Part shown: piece after piece, positions 19,398 through 28,883 of the stretch
How the letters are laid out: each line of letters opens with the position of its first letter
Position numbering within the stretch: position 1 is the stretch's first letter
Source: Daejeonella lutea
GTDB lineage: Bacteria; Bacteroidota; Bacteroidia; Sphingobacteriales; Sphingobacteriaceae
Assembly (NCBI RefSeq): GCF_900168015.1
Contig: NZ_FUYR01000001.1
Coordinates: forward strand, 1,610,943 to 1,674,942
Direction: 5' to 3'
DNA: 64,000 nucleotides
The notes under the pieces: generated by a model
The model's database searches: none
Told to the model about the DNA's origin: nothing
What the model saw: the letters and a program-made list of their open reading frames with translations, nothing else
Translations under genes and position numbers: made by a program

Positions 19398-20999
19398 TTA
19401 CTTGGTTAATAAGATCTCTTCCGTTTCAATTTGTGGTTCTAATAAATATTGATTTGCTATTGCCTTGAATTCTCGGACCTGATCTTCAATCCAATCGGCT
19501 CCTTTATTCAATTCAGCGGCCATCAATTTTGCTACGTCCCTGCTCATTTCCATAGCTGCCCTTACATCGACAAATAATATTCTAAGTCTGCGTGCAAGAA
19601 CATCTTCGACTGTATAGGCCATTTCGTTTCTCACTGCCCAAACAATCTCTGCTTTTATATTTGGAAAATGCGGATGTAATTTAGCATTCCATTCGGGATT
19701 CTCGTTAACCAATTCTTCAATAAACGGCCGGTCGGTCCCATAAATTTTTAAATGGCTTTTGGAAGAACTGACCTCTGAAGAATGAATTCTTAACTCCTTA
19801 GTCACACATTTCCTGTCCTCAAGATTCGCGGTACGGATTACCTGATTGACTGTTTCTTCGGACATTTTTCTGTAAGTAGTCCATTTACCACCTGTAATGG
19901 TAACCAGGCCAGAATCAGAAACGATCAGCTTATGGTCGCGCGATATTTCCTTGGTACTGTTCGTATCATTTTTCCCCGGAGCAGCAAGTGGTCGCAAGCC
20001 AGCGAATACGCTCAGGACATCTTTTTTAGTCACTTCCGTTTTAAAATACTGGGAGGCTGTGCTCAAAATAAAATCAATTTCCTGGTCTAAAGCACGTGGT
20101 TCCAGACTGTGGCTTTCAATTGGTGTATCTGTAGTACCAACTAATAAACGGGAATGCCATGGCACTGCAAAAAGAACTCGCTTGTCCGAAGTTTCAGGAA
20201 TCATTAAAGCCGAGTCACTGTTCAGAAATGAGCTATTTAAAACTACGTGAACTCCCTGGCTTGGTCGAACCAGCTTTTCTGCATTAGGGATATTCATTTG
20301 AAGAATATCATCAACAAAAACCCCTGTTGCATTCACCACAGCCTTTGCATATAATTTATGCTTTGTTTCAGTAATGGAATCAAAAGCACTGACACCTGAA
20401 ATTTTGCCATTTTCGTCCTTTAAAAGACCAGTTACTTTTACATAATTAAGGACAGTCCCGCCTTGCTCCATACACGTCTGGGCAATATTTACGGCTAGTC
20501 TCGCGTCGTCGAATTTCCCATCAAAATAACTTATTCCTCCAATTAGACCTTTGTCATCAAGTCCGGGTATCTTTGCACAAACTTCCTTCCGTGATAAAAA
20601 TTTCGACCGGCCAAAACTGTATTTTCCGGACAGCCAGTCATACATCTTAAGTCCTGCCAGATATTTCGCTACTGAGAACCAGCTAAAACAAGGGATGATG
20701 AATTCTTCTTTTGAGACCAGGTGTGCTGCATTTACCTGGAGCAATCCCCGCTCTCTTAAAGCCTGGTATACCAGCGAAATATCTCCCTGCGCAAGATACC
20801 GCACCCCTCCATGAACCAGTTTGGTGCTTCGGCTGGATGTTCCCTTTGCAAAATCTGATTGCTCAAGTAAAAGTGTTTTAAATCCGCGGGAAGCAGAATC
20901 CAGGGCCGTGCCTAAGCCCGTGGCACCTCCCCCTATCACGATGAGGTCCCATTCAGTTGTTGATCCAAGAATTCCCCGTTCCTGTTTACAATATTTCAT
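19398..20999 (-). CDS. glpD: aerobic glycerol-3-phosphate dehydrogenase (FAD)
   Basis: A 533-residue FAD enzyme that oxidises glycerol 3-phosphate to dihydroxyacetone phosphate and passes electrons to the quinone pool at the membrane. The Rossmann dinucleotide loop IGGGATG (residues 22-28), [20 protein letters not shown]-type strands and [12 protein letters not shown] are all family signatures, and a C-terminal GlpD cap domain (about 400-510) is complete. First gene of the glpD-glpK-glpF operon, divergent from the DeoR-type regulator. It takes G3P from both GlpT and GlpK. Confidence 0.95.
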   Translation of the reverse strand: MKYCKQERGILGSTTEWDLIVIGGGATGLGTALDSASRGFKTLLLEQSDFAKGTSSRSTKLVHGGVRYLAQGDISLVYQALRERGLLQVNAAHLVSKEEFIIPCFSWFSVAKYLAGLKMYDWLSGKYSFGRSKFLSRKEVCAKIPGLDDKGLIGGISYFDGKFDDARLAVNIAQTCMEQGGTVLNYVKVTGLLKDENGKISGVSAFDSITETKHKLYAKAVVNATGVFVDDILQMNIPNAEKLVRPSQGVHVVLNSSFLNSDSALMIPETSDKRVLFAVPWHSRLLVGTTDTPIESHSLEPRALDQEIDFILSTASQYFKTEVTKKDVLSVFAGLRPLAAPGKNDTNSTKEISRDHKLIVSDSGLVTITGGKWTTYRKMSEETVNQVIRTANLEDRKCVTKELRIHSSEVSSSKSHLKIYGTDRPFIEELVNENPEWNAKLHPHFPNIKAEIVWAVRNEMAYTVEDVLARRLRILFVDVRAAMEMSRDVAKLMAAELNKGADWIEDQVREFKAIANQYLLEPQIETEEILLTK

Positions 21000-21252
21000 T
21001 AGTATATAATCTGTCTTTTATGGCTACAACCCGCTTGATGCTATCCTATGACTATCAATTGTTTTAAATATGCTGTGCGCCGGCCACGGGTTGCATAAAA
21101 ATAATAAATCGAAATAATACGCAATTATAATAAACATTTCGAAACCATTTGCTTATTCTTTAAAAAAAAATAAGCCTTGCCCGGCAAGCGGTTTTATAAG
21201 CAATTTTTAATAATTTTTCCTTATTTTGCATTATCACAAAAGACGTCATTAC
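21000..21252. promoter_or_regulatory. divergent control region between glpD and the GlpR-like regulator
   Basis: 253 bp of AT-rich DNA with several symmetric elements: TCGAAAT (21109-21115) with ATTTCGA (21136-21142); TTGCTTAT (21149-21156) with ATAAGCAA (21196-21203); GCTTATT (21151-21157) with AATAAGC (21169-21175); and CTTGCC with GGCAAG around 21182. TATTTTG at 21222-21228 resembles the flavobacterial -7 element for the regulator gene. The paired sites are candidate operators for the DeoR-type regulator; which one is bound is unknown. Confidence 0.5.
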
Positions 21253-22017
21253 ATGAGTAGTTTAGCCGAAAGACACCAGTATATTATTAAAAAGCTTCAA
21301 AAGGAACAGTACATAAATGTGGTAGACCTCTGCGCTGAACTAAAGGTTTCGTCTGTAACGATTCGAAAGGATTTAAAACTTTTGGAAGATAAGAATCTGC
21401 TATTCAAAATTCACGGAGGAGCAACCCTGAGCAATCCATATACAGTCGACCGCTCAGTAAACGAAAAAGAGAAGCTTCAGTCTAATGAAAAATCAAGTAT
21501 AGGTCAGGTAGCTGCGGACCTGGTCAAAGAGAACGATTCTATCATTATTGCTTCTGGCACATCTGTGCTGGCCTTCGCCCGCTGTCTTCCTGTAAACCTG
21601 AACCTTACCGTAATCACATCGGCATTAAACGTGGCCATGGAATTATCACGGCATCCAAACACCGAGGTTATTCAGCTTGGCGGAATGATGAGGAAAAGCT
21701 CAACATCTGTAATGGGCCCTTATTCTGAAAATATCCTAAAGGACTTTTTCTGCAATAAACTATTTCTTGGTGTTGATGGAATCGACCTTGAATTCGGCCT
21801 GACTACGACGAATATGATGGAGGCACACCTGAATCGCCAGATGATTAGCGTTTCCCAAAAGACTATTGTTCTTACTGATTCGACGAAATTCGGCAAACGC
21901 GGCTTTGGCAAGATCTGCAATATTGATGAAATCGATCATGTAATTACTGATAAGGGCATTTCTGATCATACAGTGAAACAACTGGAAAGTATGGGTGTGA
22001 AGGTTACAATCGTCTAA
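21253..22017 (+). CDS. DeoR/GlpR-family transcriptional regulator
   Basis: A 254-residue repressor-type regulator. Start ATG 21253 (MSSLAERHQYIIKKL) is preferred over an upstream TTG at 21226. Residues about 5-57 form the DeoR winged helix (LCAELKVSSVTIRKDLKLLE, followed by KIHGGATL), and about 75-230 the DeoRC sugar-phosphate sensor domain (SGTSVLAFAR, LGGMMRKSS, FLGVDGID). It is divergent from glpD-glpK-glpF. By analogy with GlpR, glycerol 3-phosphate may be the effector (inference). The TyrA-like gene starts 40 nt downstream on the same strand and may be co-transcribed. Confidence 0.88.
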   Translation: MSSLAERHQYIIKKLQKEQYINVVDLCAELKVSSVTIRKDLKLLEDKNLLFKIHGGATLSNPYTVDRSVNEKEKLQSNEKSSIGQVAADLVKENDSIIIASGTSVLAFARCLPVNLNLTVITSALNVAMELSRHPNTEVIQLGGMMRKSSTSVMGPYSENILKDFFCNKLFLGVDGIDLEFGLTTTNMMEAHLNRQMISVSQKTIVLTDSTKFGKRGFGKICNIDEIDHVITDKGISDHTVKQLESMGVKVTIV

Positions 22018-22057
22018 TCAATCCTTCAATTGTCTTACCAATACTGCTGCAAATAAG

Positions 22058-23317
22058 ATGAATATTGGAATTATCGGCCTTGGTGATATGGGCTGCATTT
22101 ACGCAAAATCATTTGCTACAGCCGGCCATCGCGTGTACGGATGTGATCTTCCTCATCGCACTGAGCTGCTCAAGGCTGAACTTGAACCTGCGGGGATAGA
22201 AGTACTTGCTGACGGAAAGGAAGTTTCGAGAATTTCCGATGTAATTTTTTACTCGGTGGAAGCAGAACGAATTGCAGAGGTAGTGCAGTTATATGGTTCT
22301 TATACGAAACACGGAGCCATTGTCGCCGGACAAACGTCCGTTAAACACCCTGAAATTGAGGCATTTGAAAAATTCCTGCCCAAAGACGTTCACATCATTA
22401 CCTGCCACTCTCTGCATGGGCCCGGTTTTGATCCTAAAGGGCAAAAAATGATTGTCATTCCTCACCGGACAAGTAAAGAAGCATACCAGCGAATGACAGA
22501 TCTGCTATCCGGACTGGGTTCCGTAATAAACGAAATCCCCGATTATCATGAACACGATAAAATCGTGGCCGATACCCAGGCTGTTACCCATATGGGTTTT
22601 GAAAGCATGGGGACAGCCTGGAAGGAAGCGGGATTTTTTCCATGGGAAAATGCTTCTTACCTCGGCGGTATAGATAATGTGAAGATCCTGATCACTCTCC
22701 GCATCTTTAGTTACAAAGCCCACATTTATGGCGGACTGGCAATACTGAATCCTTATGCACGCCACCAAATAAAACGTTATGCTGAATCAGAATCTGAGCT
22801 GTTCAAGCTTATGATAAAGGAGGAAGAAGCAGCATTTAGAAAACGACTATATCAGGCGCGGGATTTTATATTCGGCAAAGATCACAAACCGCTGATGCTT
22901 GATGAAAAAGTTATGCAGGAGTTTTCACTATCTGCCGGTTCGGAAAGCAGGAAGCCCAATTCACATTTGAGCCTTTTAAGCATGGTTGATGCATGGCATC
23001 ATCTTAAGGTAAATCCTTACGATAACCTTATCTGCCAGACCCCACCGTTTCGCTTGAGGCTTGGAATTGCAGAGTATCTTTTCAAAAATGAAGAGTTGCT
23101 GGAAGAATCTATCAACGCTGCTCTTTTTGACAAAACTATACGCGGCGATGATCTGGAGTTTCACTCTGCTGTTCGTGAATGGTCGTCTATAATTGTTTAT
23201 GGCGACATGGAAGGTTACAAACAACATTTCGAACAGGTTAAATCCTTTTTCTCAGAAAGACTCGATCAGGGTAGAAAACAGAGCGCAGAACTAATAAGAA
23301 AACTTCAGATGGAATAG
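22058..23317 (+). CDS. prephenate dehydrogenase of fungal Tyr1-like type
   Basis: A 419-residue NAD(P)-dependent enzyme converting prephenate to 4-hydroxyphenylpyruvate for tyrosine synthesis. Rossmann motif GLGDMG (7-12) at the very N-terminus, HSLHGP (117-122), ADTQAVTH (171-178), LRIFSYKAHIYGGLAI (214-229) and NSHLSLLSMVDAW (301-313). These blocks, and the DDLEF-REWSS region at 364-377, match in order what I recall of Saccharomyces Tyr1, much more closely than the shorter bacterial TyrA (about 280-370 residues). No ACT or chorismate mutase domain. The neighbouring genes are not aromatic-pathway genes. Confidence 0.85.
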   Translation: MNIGIIGLGDMGCIYAKSFATAGHRVYGCDLPHRTELLKAELEPAGIEVLADGKEVSRISDVIFYSVEAERIAEVVQLYGSYTKHGAIVAGQTSVKHPEIEAFEKFLPKDVHIITCHSLHGPGFDPKGQKMIVIPHRTSKEAYQRMTDLLSGLGSVINEIPDYHEHDKIVADTQAVTHMGFESMGTAWKEAGFFPWENASYLGGIDNVKILITLRIFSYKAHIYGGLAILNPYARHQIKRYAESESELFKLMIKEEEAAFRKRLYQARDFIFGKDHKPLMLDEKVMQEFSLSAGSESRKPNSHLSLLSMVDAWHHLKVNPYDNLICQTPPFRLRLGIAEYLFKNEELLEESINAALFDKTIRGDDLEFHSAVREWSSIIVYGDMEGYKQHFEQVKSFFSERLDQGRKQSAELIRKLQME

Positions 23318-23348
23318 ACTGAGGTCTGAAGTCAGAGGTCTGATCTGA
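23316..23348. repeat. 7-bp degenerate tandem repeat
   Basis: Units GAGGTCT (23321-23327), GAAGTCA, GAGGTCT (23335-23341) and GATCTGA follow each other at exactly 7-bp spacing just after the TyrA-like stop codon. This is a short intergenic tandem array; function unknown. Confidence 0.7.
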
Positions 23349-23472
23349 TTCCCGACATTAATTTTCGTAAACCTATAGTTAGAGCCGCTGGGAGTGATCA
23401 TTTTTACAAATAGTGGTGCGCTGATAAAATGTTTTATTACTTTTATCTTTACTCCGTTTAGCTTTATAACCA

Positions 23473-26400
23473 TTGCGCTCTCTAATTAAAGTTGTTTTAC
23501 TTAGCACATTTTTGTGGCTGCTTAATTTTAATTTGAGCTATGCCCAAAACTTGTCAAATAAGGGTACAGACTTCTGGCTGGCTTATGGAAACCATGTAAG
23601 AGGCTATACGCCGGTGATTGGGCAGGAAATGATTGTCTACATCACATCCGATGTGAACACTTCAGGAATACTAAGCGTCGGGGGGACGAACATTCCCTTC
23701 ACCGTCACGGCTAATGCAATCACCAACGTAAATGTTCCTCAAGCTGCATACTTAGGAAATTCGGAAGGAAAGATCACTAACAAAGGCATCCATATTACGT
23801 CACTAAAACCGGTGGTTGTATACTCACATATCTATGACACATCAGTGTCAGGTGCAACGCTTGTTTTACCCACAAATACCCTTGGGAAGGAATACTATTC
23901 AATTAATTATCAGCAAGTTTCAAACGATGATAATTCGTTTTCATTCTTCTTTGTCGTTGCCATTGAAGATAACACCCAAATAACTATCAAACCTTCAGTC
24001 AACACCTTAGGAGGATTGCAAGCTGGCGTAACTTCTGCTCCGATTTCACTCAATAAAGGCGAAGTATATCAGGTTTTTGGCACTAAAACATCATCGTCAA
24101 ACCCATTTCGCGGAACAGACCTGACAGGATCAGTAATCAAATCAATATCCACAAGTAACGAAATCTGCAAAAAAATAGCCGTTTTCTCCGGCAGCGGGAA
24201 GATCTCTATTGGTTGCCTTGCTAACAATGCCCCGAACGGCCAGGCTGGATCTGCTGACAATCTGTTTCAACAGGTATATCCAACCGCTACCTGGGGAAAT
24301 TCATTTGTAACAGTACCCTCAAAGAATCGGAATTACGATATCTATAGAGTTTTTAAAAGCGACCCAAGTGCGGTAGTGAAAGTAAATGGAGCTATCATCC
24401 AGTCCACAGATTTCACAAATGGGCTGTATTACGACTTCCCTTCGCAGGTGGTTAACTATGTCGAATCAGATAAGCCTATCCAGGTCATACAATATGCAGT
24501 TACTCAGGGGAAATCGATTAACTGCGCACCTATTGCAGGGGATGTTGGTGATCCGGAAATGATTTTCCTGAATCCACTTTCGCAGACTTTAAGCAAGATA
24601 ACGATGTATTCGACACCATTGTTTCAGATCTTGCGGCACTATATAAATGTGGTAATACCAACCAGCGGGGTTTCATCATTTAAAGTCGATGGGGTTTCCA
24701 AATCAGCACTCTTTTTACCAGTTGCCAGTGCGCCCGGCTTTTCTTATGCTCAACTTGATATGAATGCGGGAACCCATAATCTTCAGGCAGATATTGGTTT
24801 CAACGCTATAGCTTATGGTTTTGGTTCAGCGGAGTCTTATGGATACGCCGCAGGTGCAAGCCTGGAATCTGCGGGATTACAGGCTCGATCAGCATCCACG
24901 AAACAAGTAAAAACAGTGGGCTGCATTAATGAAGGATATAATTTCGACGTGACACTGCCATATGAACCCACTAAACTCACTCTTGATCTGGACAACGGAG
25001 ACCCGGCTGTGCAGGTGCCTATAAAGCTCACCAAAACTGAAGTGATAAATGGTGTAACAAACTATACTTATGAGGTTATTAATGATGTAAAATTTACCAC
25101 AGCCCGACGTTATTCCATAAAGCTTATCGTCGAAAAATCTACAACCGATGGATGTGGCTCAGCCGATGAAGTAAATCTTGATCTGGACATGCAGAATGTC
25201 CCCCAGTCTTCATTCACCTCAGACATACAACAGTCCTGCATTTCATCACCCATCACATTTACAGACGGAACAGTCTCAAACGGAACCACAATCGTAAAAT
25301 GGTATTGGGATTTTGGTGACGGTATAAAAGAGATAAAAACTACAGGTGAACCTGTGCAGCATAGCTATGCCGCTGCAGGAGATTATAAGGTTTCCCTGGT
25401 AACCGAAACCGATGGAGGCTGCCAATCCTCGCCTATAACGCCCTTGGCAATTCACATAAATAGAACTCCGGATGCATTATTTTCCGTTCCGGCTCTAAAG
25501 TGTGAAACACAGGCCTTTCAATTTACAGATAAATCCGTCGCCAATGAGGGATCGATCACGAAATGGAACTGGGATTTTGGGGATGGAAACACGTCGACGG
25601 AACAAAATCCAGTTCATTCGTTCTCTAAAGCAGGAACATATGTTGTAAAACTCATAGTGCAGACCGATAAGGGCTGTTTAAGTAACGAGTCTACACAGAA
25701 TGTTGTCGTTAATGCAATACCGGAAGTTGCGTTCGAAGTTCCTGACTTCTGTCTTGCAGACGGAGCCGCTCAATTCACCAACAAAACGACAATCGCTGAC
25801 GGCACTGGCTCTCAACTTACCTATCTGTGGGATTTCGGTGATTCACAGGCAAATGCACAGCGTCCAAATACTTCCACACTTAAAGATGCTTCACACCGCT
25901 ACACCAAGGCCGGCCGATACACTGTCAGGTTGACCGTTAAATCGGCTAATGGCTGCGAAGTTACGATCACCAAAATGTTCGTTGTAAATGGAAGCGTTCC
26001 AAAAGCCGATTTCAACATAAAAAATCCAGGCGCCTGCAGCAATGGGCTGGTAGAATTCGAAGACAAAGTGGTAGTCGATCTCGATGAAGAAGTCACAAAG
26101 ATCGAATGGATTTATGATTTCGCCAACAATCCAACGGTTAAGGAAATTGATGATGAGCCTGCAATCCGGGCAGCACCTACCCGTGTTTATTCTCATAAAT
26201 ATCCAACATTCACCTCGCCTGCTTCAATGACCTACCAGGTCAGGATACTTGCGTATACAGGGGGAACCTGTGTAAGTATCATCACTAAAAGCGTGACTGT
26301 CTTGGCAGTCCCGTTGGCAGAATTTGACCTGCCCCCGGCTTGTTTGACGAACGGAACGGCTGAATTCAAGAATAAGTCGAGCATCGCCGGAACAGGTCTG

Positions 26401-27642
26401 ACGCTAAGTTATGCGTGGGATTTTGGTGACACACTCTCGACACCTCAGAATCCAAATATATCAAGTGAAACTGACCCTGCGCATAAATATTCAAAAGCTG
26501 GGGATTACATCGTGAAGTTAGTGGTTACTTCTTCAAGTGGATGTTCAACAACCATAATCAAAACCCTTACAGTTGCTGGCAGCGTGCCTGATGCCGCATT
26601 CACAGTTCTTACTCCGGATAAGCTGTGCAGCGATGCACCAGTAATTTTCGAAGATCATACAAAAATCGCTTTCGGGGAAGTCACGAAAATAGAATGGTAC
26701 TATGATTATGGGAACAATCCCAGCCTGAAATTTACTGATGATAACCCGGCAAAACGTACTGACTCTCCTCGGCAGTATACCCATTCGTACCCGATGTTCT
26801 TCAGTCCTGCGACTAAAACAGTCATTGTAAGAATGCTGGCTTTTTCTGGAGCAACCTGTGTGGATGAAGAATTAGTCTCGGTGACATTACATGCCGTACC
26901 GCGTGTCCAATTTGACCCAATCCCTGACATCTGCTCTGACTCGCAGCCGATTACTCTCACTCAGGCTAAAGAAATACATGGTGTGTTAAGTGGTAAGGGA
27001 ACCTATACAGGCAAAGGCATAACCGCAACTGGTCAATTTAGCCAGGCAATAGCAGGCTTAGGGACACACACCATAACTTATACTTTTGTTGCAGACAATG
27101 GCTGTGTTGATTCCAAAACACAAACAATAACTGTTAATCCAATTCCTACTGCAAGCCTTGGTCCGCCGCTGTTTGTGCTGGATGGAGCAGACATCAAGCT
27201 TCCTGCAGTGGTCACTGGTAATATCATATCATATAAATGGAGCCCGGCTCTTTATCTGGATAACGATGATATTCTTGTCCCTGTAGCTAAACCTACTGAT
27301 GATATAACATACACCCTGACTGTTACCACGGATAAAGGCTGCATAGCCACAGCCAGCGTATTCGTCAAGGTTCTCAAAATGCCTGAGGTCCCTAATTCAT
27401 TCACACCTAATGGCGATGGTGTTAACGATACCTGGAACGTAAAACATCTCGAATTTTACCCCGGGGCAACCGTCGATATATTCAATCGATACGGTGACAG
27501 GCTTTTTAAGATCGAAAATTATCTGAAACCCTGGGATGGCACCTTTAATAGCTCAGAGTTACCGGTAGGTACTTATTACTATATCATTAATCCGAAAAAC
27601 GGGCGAAAGGTTGTATCCGGTTCGGTTTCAATTATACGATAG
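23473..27642 (+). CDS. large PKD-repeat surface protein with T9SS type B sorting domain
   Basis: A 1389-residue exported protein. The start is TTG 23473; an in-frame TAA at 23467-23469 excludes anything longer. Signal peptide 1-24 (SYAQ). Residues about 28-440 resemble the IgGFc-binding-protein N-terminal domain (KGTDFWLAYGNH). Multiple PKD domains follow (about 575-1140) with WDFGDG and WDFGDS motifs, two of them in a tandem duplicated block. The last 85 residues are the gliding-motility-associated CHU_C domain (PNSFTPNGDGVNDTW), the type IX secretion signal. It is likely a cell-surface adhesin; its ligand is unknown. It is monocistronic and convergent with lepB. Confidence 0.88.
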   Translation: MRSLIKVVLLSTFLWLLNFNLSYAQNLSNKGTDFWLAYGNHVRGYTPVIGQEMIVYITSDVNTSGILSVGGTNIPFTVTANAITNVNVPQAAYLGNSEGKITNKGIHITSLKPVVVYSHIYDTSVSGATLVLPTNTLGKEYYSINYQQVSNDDNSFSFFFVVAIEDNTQITIKPSVNTLGGLQAGVTSAPISLNKGEVYQVFGTKTSSSNPFRGTDLTGSVIKSISTSNEICKKIAVFSGSGKISIGCLANNAPNGQAGSADNLFQQVYPTATWGNSFVTVPSKNRNYDIYRVFKSDPSAVVKVNGAIIQSTDFTNGLYYDFPSQVVNYVESDKPIQVIQYAVTQGKSINCAPIAGDVGDPEMIFLNPLSQTLSKITMYSTPLFQILRHYINVVIPTSGVSSFKVDGVSKSALFLPVASAPGFSYAQLDMNAGTHNLQADIGFNAIAYGFGSAESYGYAAGASLESAGLQARSASTKQVKTVGCINEGYNFDVTLPYEPTKLTLDLDNGDPAVQVPIKLTKTEVINGVTNYTYEVINDVKFTTARRYSIKLIVEKSTTDGCGSADEVNLDLDMQNVPQSSFTSDIQQSCISSPITFTDGTVSNGTTIVKWYWDFGDGIKEIKTTGEPVQHSYAAAGDYKVSLVTETDGGCQSSPITPLAIHINRTPDALFSVPALKCETQAFQFTDKSVANEGSITKWNWDFGDGNTSTEQNPVHSFSKAGTYVVKLIVQTDKGCLSNESTQNVVVNAIPEVAFEVPDFCLADGAAQFTNKTTIADGTGSQLTYLWDFGDSQANAQRPNTSTLKDASHRYTKAGRYTVRLTVKSANGCEVTITKMFVVNGSVPKADFNIKNPGACSNGLVEFEDKVVVDLDEEVTKIEWIYDFANNPTVKEIDDEPAIRAAPTRVYSHKYPTFTSPASMTYQVRILAYTGGTCVSIITKSVTVLAVPLAEFDLPPACLTNGTAEFKNKSSIAGTGLTLSYAWDFGDTLSTPQNPNISSETDPAHKYSKAGDYIVKLVVTSSSGCSTTIIKTLTVAGSVPDAAFTVLTPDKLCSDAPVIFEDHTKIAFGEVTKIEWYYDYGNNPSLKFTDDNPAKRTDSPRQYTHSYPMFFSPATKTVIVRMLAFSGATCVDEELVSVTLHAVPRVQFDPIPDICSDSQPITLTQAKEIHGVLSGKGTYTGKGITATGQFSQAIAGLGTHTITYTFVADNGCVDSKTQTITVNPIPTASLGPPLFVLDGADIKLPAVVTGNIISYKWSPALYLDNDDILVPVAKPTDDITYTLTVTTDKGCIATASVFVKVLKMPEVPNSFTPNGDGVNDTWNVKHLEFYPGATVDIFNRYGDRLFKIENYLKPWDGTFNSSELPVGTYYYIINPKNGRKVVSGSVSIIR
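25720..26898 (+). repeat. tandem duplication of a 196-197-residue PKD module
   Basis: Within the PKD protein, 25720-26310 and 26311-26898 encode two consecutive modules of 197 and 196 residues with the same order: a PKD domain with WDFGD, a KAGxYxVxL strand, then a second domain containing VTKIEWxYDxxNNP and a CVS/CVD end. A third, shorter module begins at 26899. Similarity is also visible at nucleotide level, so the duplication is moderately recent. Confidence 0.75.
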
Positions 27643-27662
27643 AAAAATAAGTCCGTTGCGCC

Positions 27663-28772
27663 TTAATTAATTCCACGCAGAATCCTGCTCCAGCGGATCT
27701 TATCTAATGGAGATGCATCTTTATCCGTACTCAGCCATGTAACCATTGCTTTCCCAACAATGTGATCCTCGGGTACAAATCCCCAGTATCGGGAATCTTC
27801 AGAATTATGCCGGTTATCACCCATCATCCAGTAATAATTCATTTTAAAAGTGTAGGTTTCCGCTGTCTTACCATTTATAAAAAACTTCCCGGCAGATTTT
27901 TCGACTTTGTTATTTTCATACACCTCAATAGCAGTTCTGTACAAAGCCATCGTGGTATCGTTAAGCCTTACCGTCCAACCCTTTGCGGGGATGGTCAGAG
28001 GACCGAAATTATCCTGATTCCAACGGAACAGCTTGCTCTGCGGGAAAACGTTTTCATCATAAACACCGTGGGGTGTAATAACCTCGGTGATTGACTTGAT
28101 ATTATTCCGGCTTTTAAAATCGTCAAAACTTGCCGGAGGGATGATCATAATATAATCTGTGGTATTGACTTGCTGGAATATTTCAATGTTAAGATCCTTA
28201 AGTAATTCCGGATTAATTCCATTCCCGTCGGTGCTGACCAGGAATGAACTCTGTGCTTCAGGAGCATTTTTGAATAATTGATTATTGATATAAACTCTCG
28301 AATCTCTCATTGAAACAACATCGCCGGGAATACCAAGGCAGCGCTTTATATAATGTACCCGCATATCTACGGGATTGTCTGAATCTGGGGGATAATTAAA
28401 CACGACCACATCTCCCCTATTTACCTCTCCCAATCCGGGAAGCCTGAAGTATGGTAATTTAATTCCTTCCCAATAAGTTTTGATCTTTGATTCACCTAGC
28501 CTGGATTCCAAAAACGGTATCGATACAGGCGTTATTGGCATTCTTGGTCCGTAAGAAAGTTTGCTAACGAATAGATAATCACCTGTTAAAAGGGTTCCTT
28601 CCATAGAGCCTGTTGGGATGGCGTATGCCGAGAACAAAAGGCCCCGGATCACCGTGGCAGCAATTACTGCGAATACCATGGCATCTAACCATTCCCGGGT
28701 TTTGCTTTTTCGCTCTGCTACTTCAGTTTCTTCAGATTTGGACTTGCGTGCGAACAATTTTGAAAGTTTCAT
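27663..28772 (-). CDS. lepB: signal peptidase I
   Basis: A 369-residue membrane serine protease that removes Sec and Tat signal peptides. One membrane segment (about 30-50), catalytic Ser56 in PTGSMEGTL and the general base Lys143 in YIKRCLGIPGD. Box E is near residue 316 (MGDNRHNSEDSRYWG). It is longer than E. coli LepB (324), mostly because of an insertion between boxes D and E (about 160-300), which is common in Bacteroidota. Its stop lies 20 nt from the convergent PKD protein stop. It is divergent from the exonuclease gene. Confidence 0.94.
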   Translation of the reverse strand: MKLSKLFARKSKSEETEVAERKSKTREWLDAMVFAVIAATVIRGLLFSAYAIPTGSMEGTLLTGDYLFVSKLSYGPRMPITPVSIPFLESRLGESKIKTYWEGIKLPYFRLPGLGEVNRGDVVVFNYPPDSDNPVDMRVHYIKRCLGIPGDVVSMRDSRVYINNQLFKNAPEAQSSFLVSTDGNGINPELLKDLNIEIFQQVNTTDYIMIIPPASFDDFKSRNNIKSITEVITPHGVYDENVFPQSKLFRWNQDNFGPLTIPAKGWTVRLNDTTMALYRTAIEVYENNKVEKSAGKFFINGKTAETYTFKMNYYWMMGDNRHNSEDSRYWGFVPEDHIVGKAMVTWLSTDKDASPLDKIRWSRILRGIN

Positions 28773-28883
28773 AACAAGGAAATTGAGTTGTTTATCAGAC
28801 TAAAACCGCAAAAGTTTGTTACAAAATCCGGGCATTCAAAACTGATACCGGTTCCCGGTGTTGTTAATAGCAACGTGCTGAAC

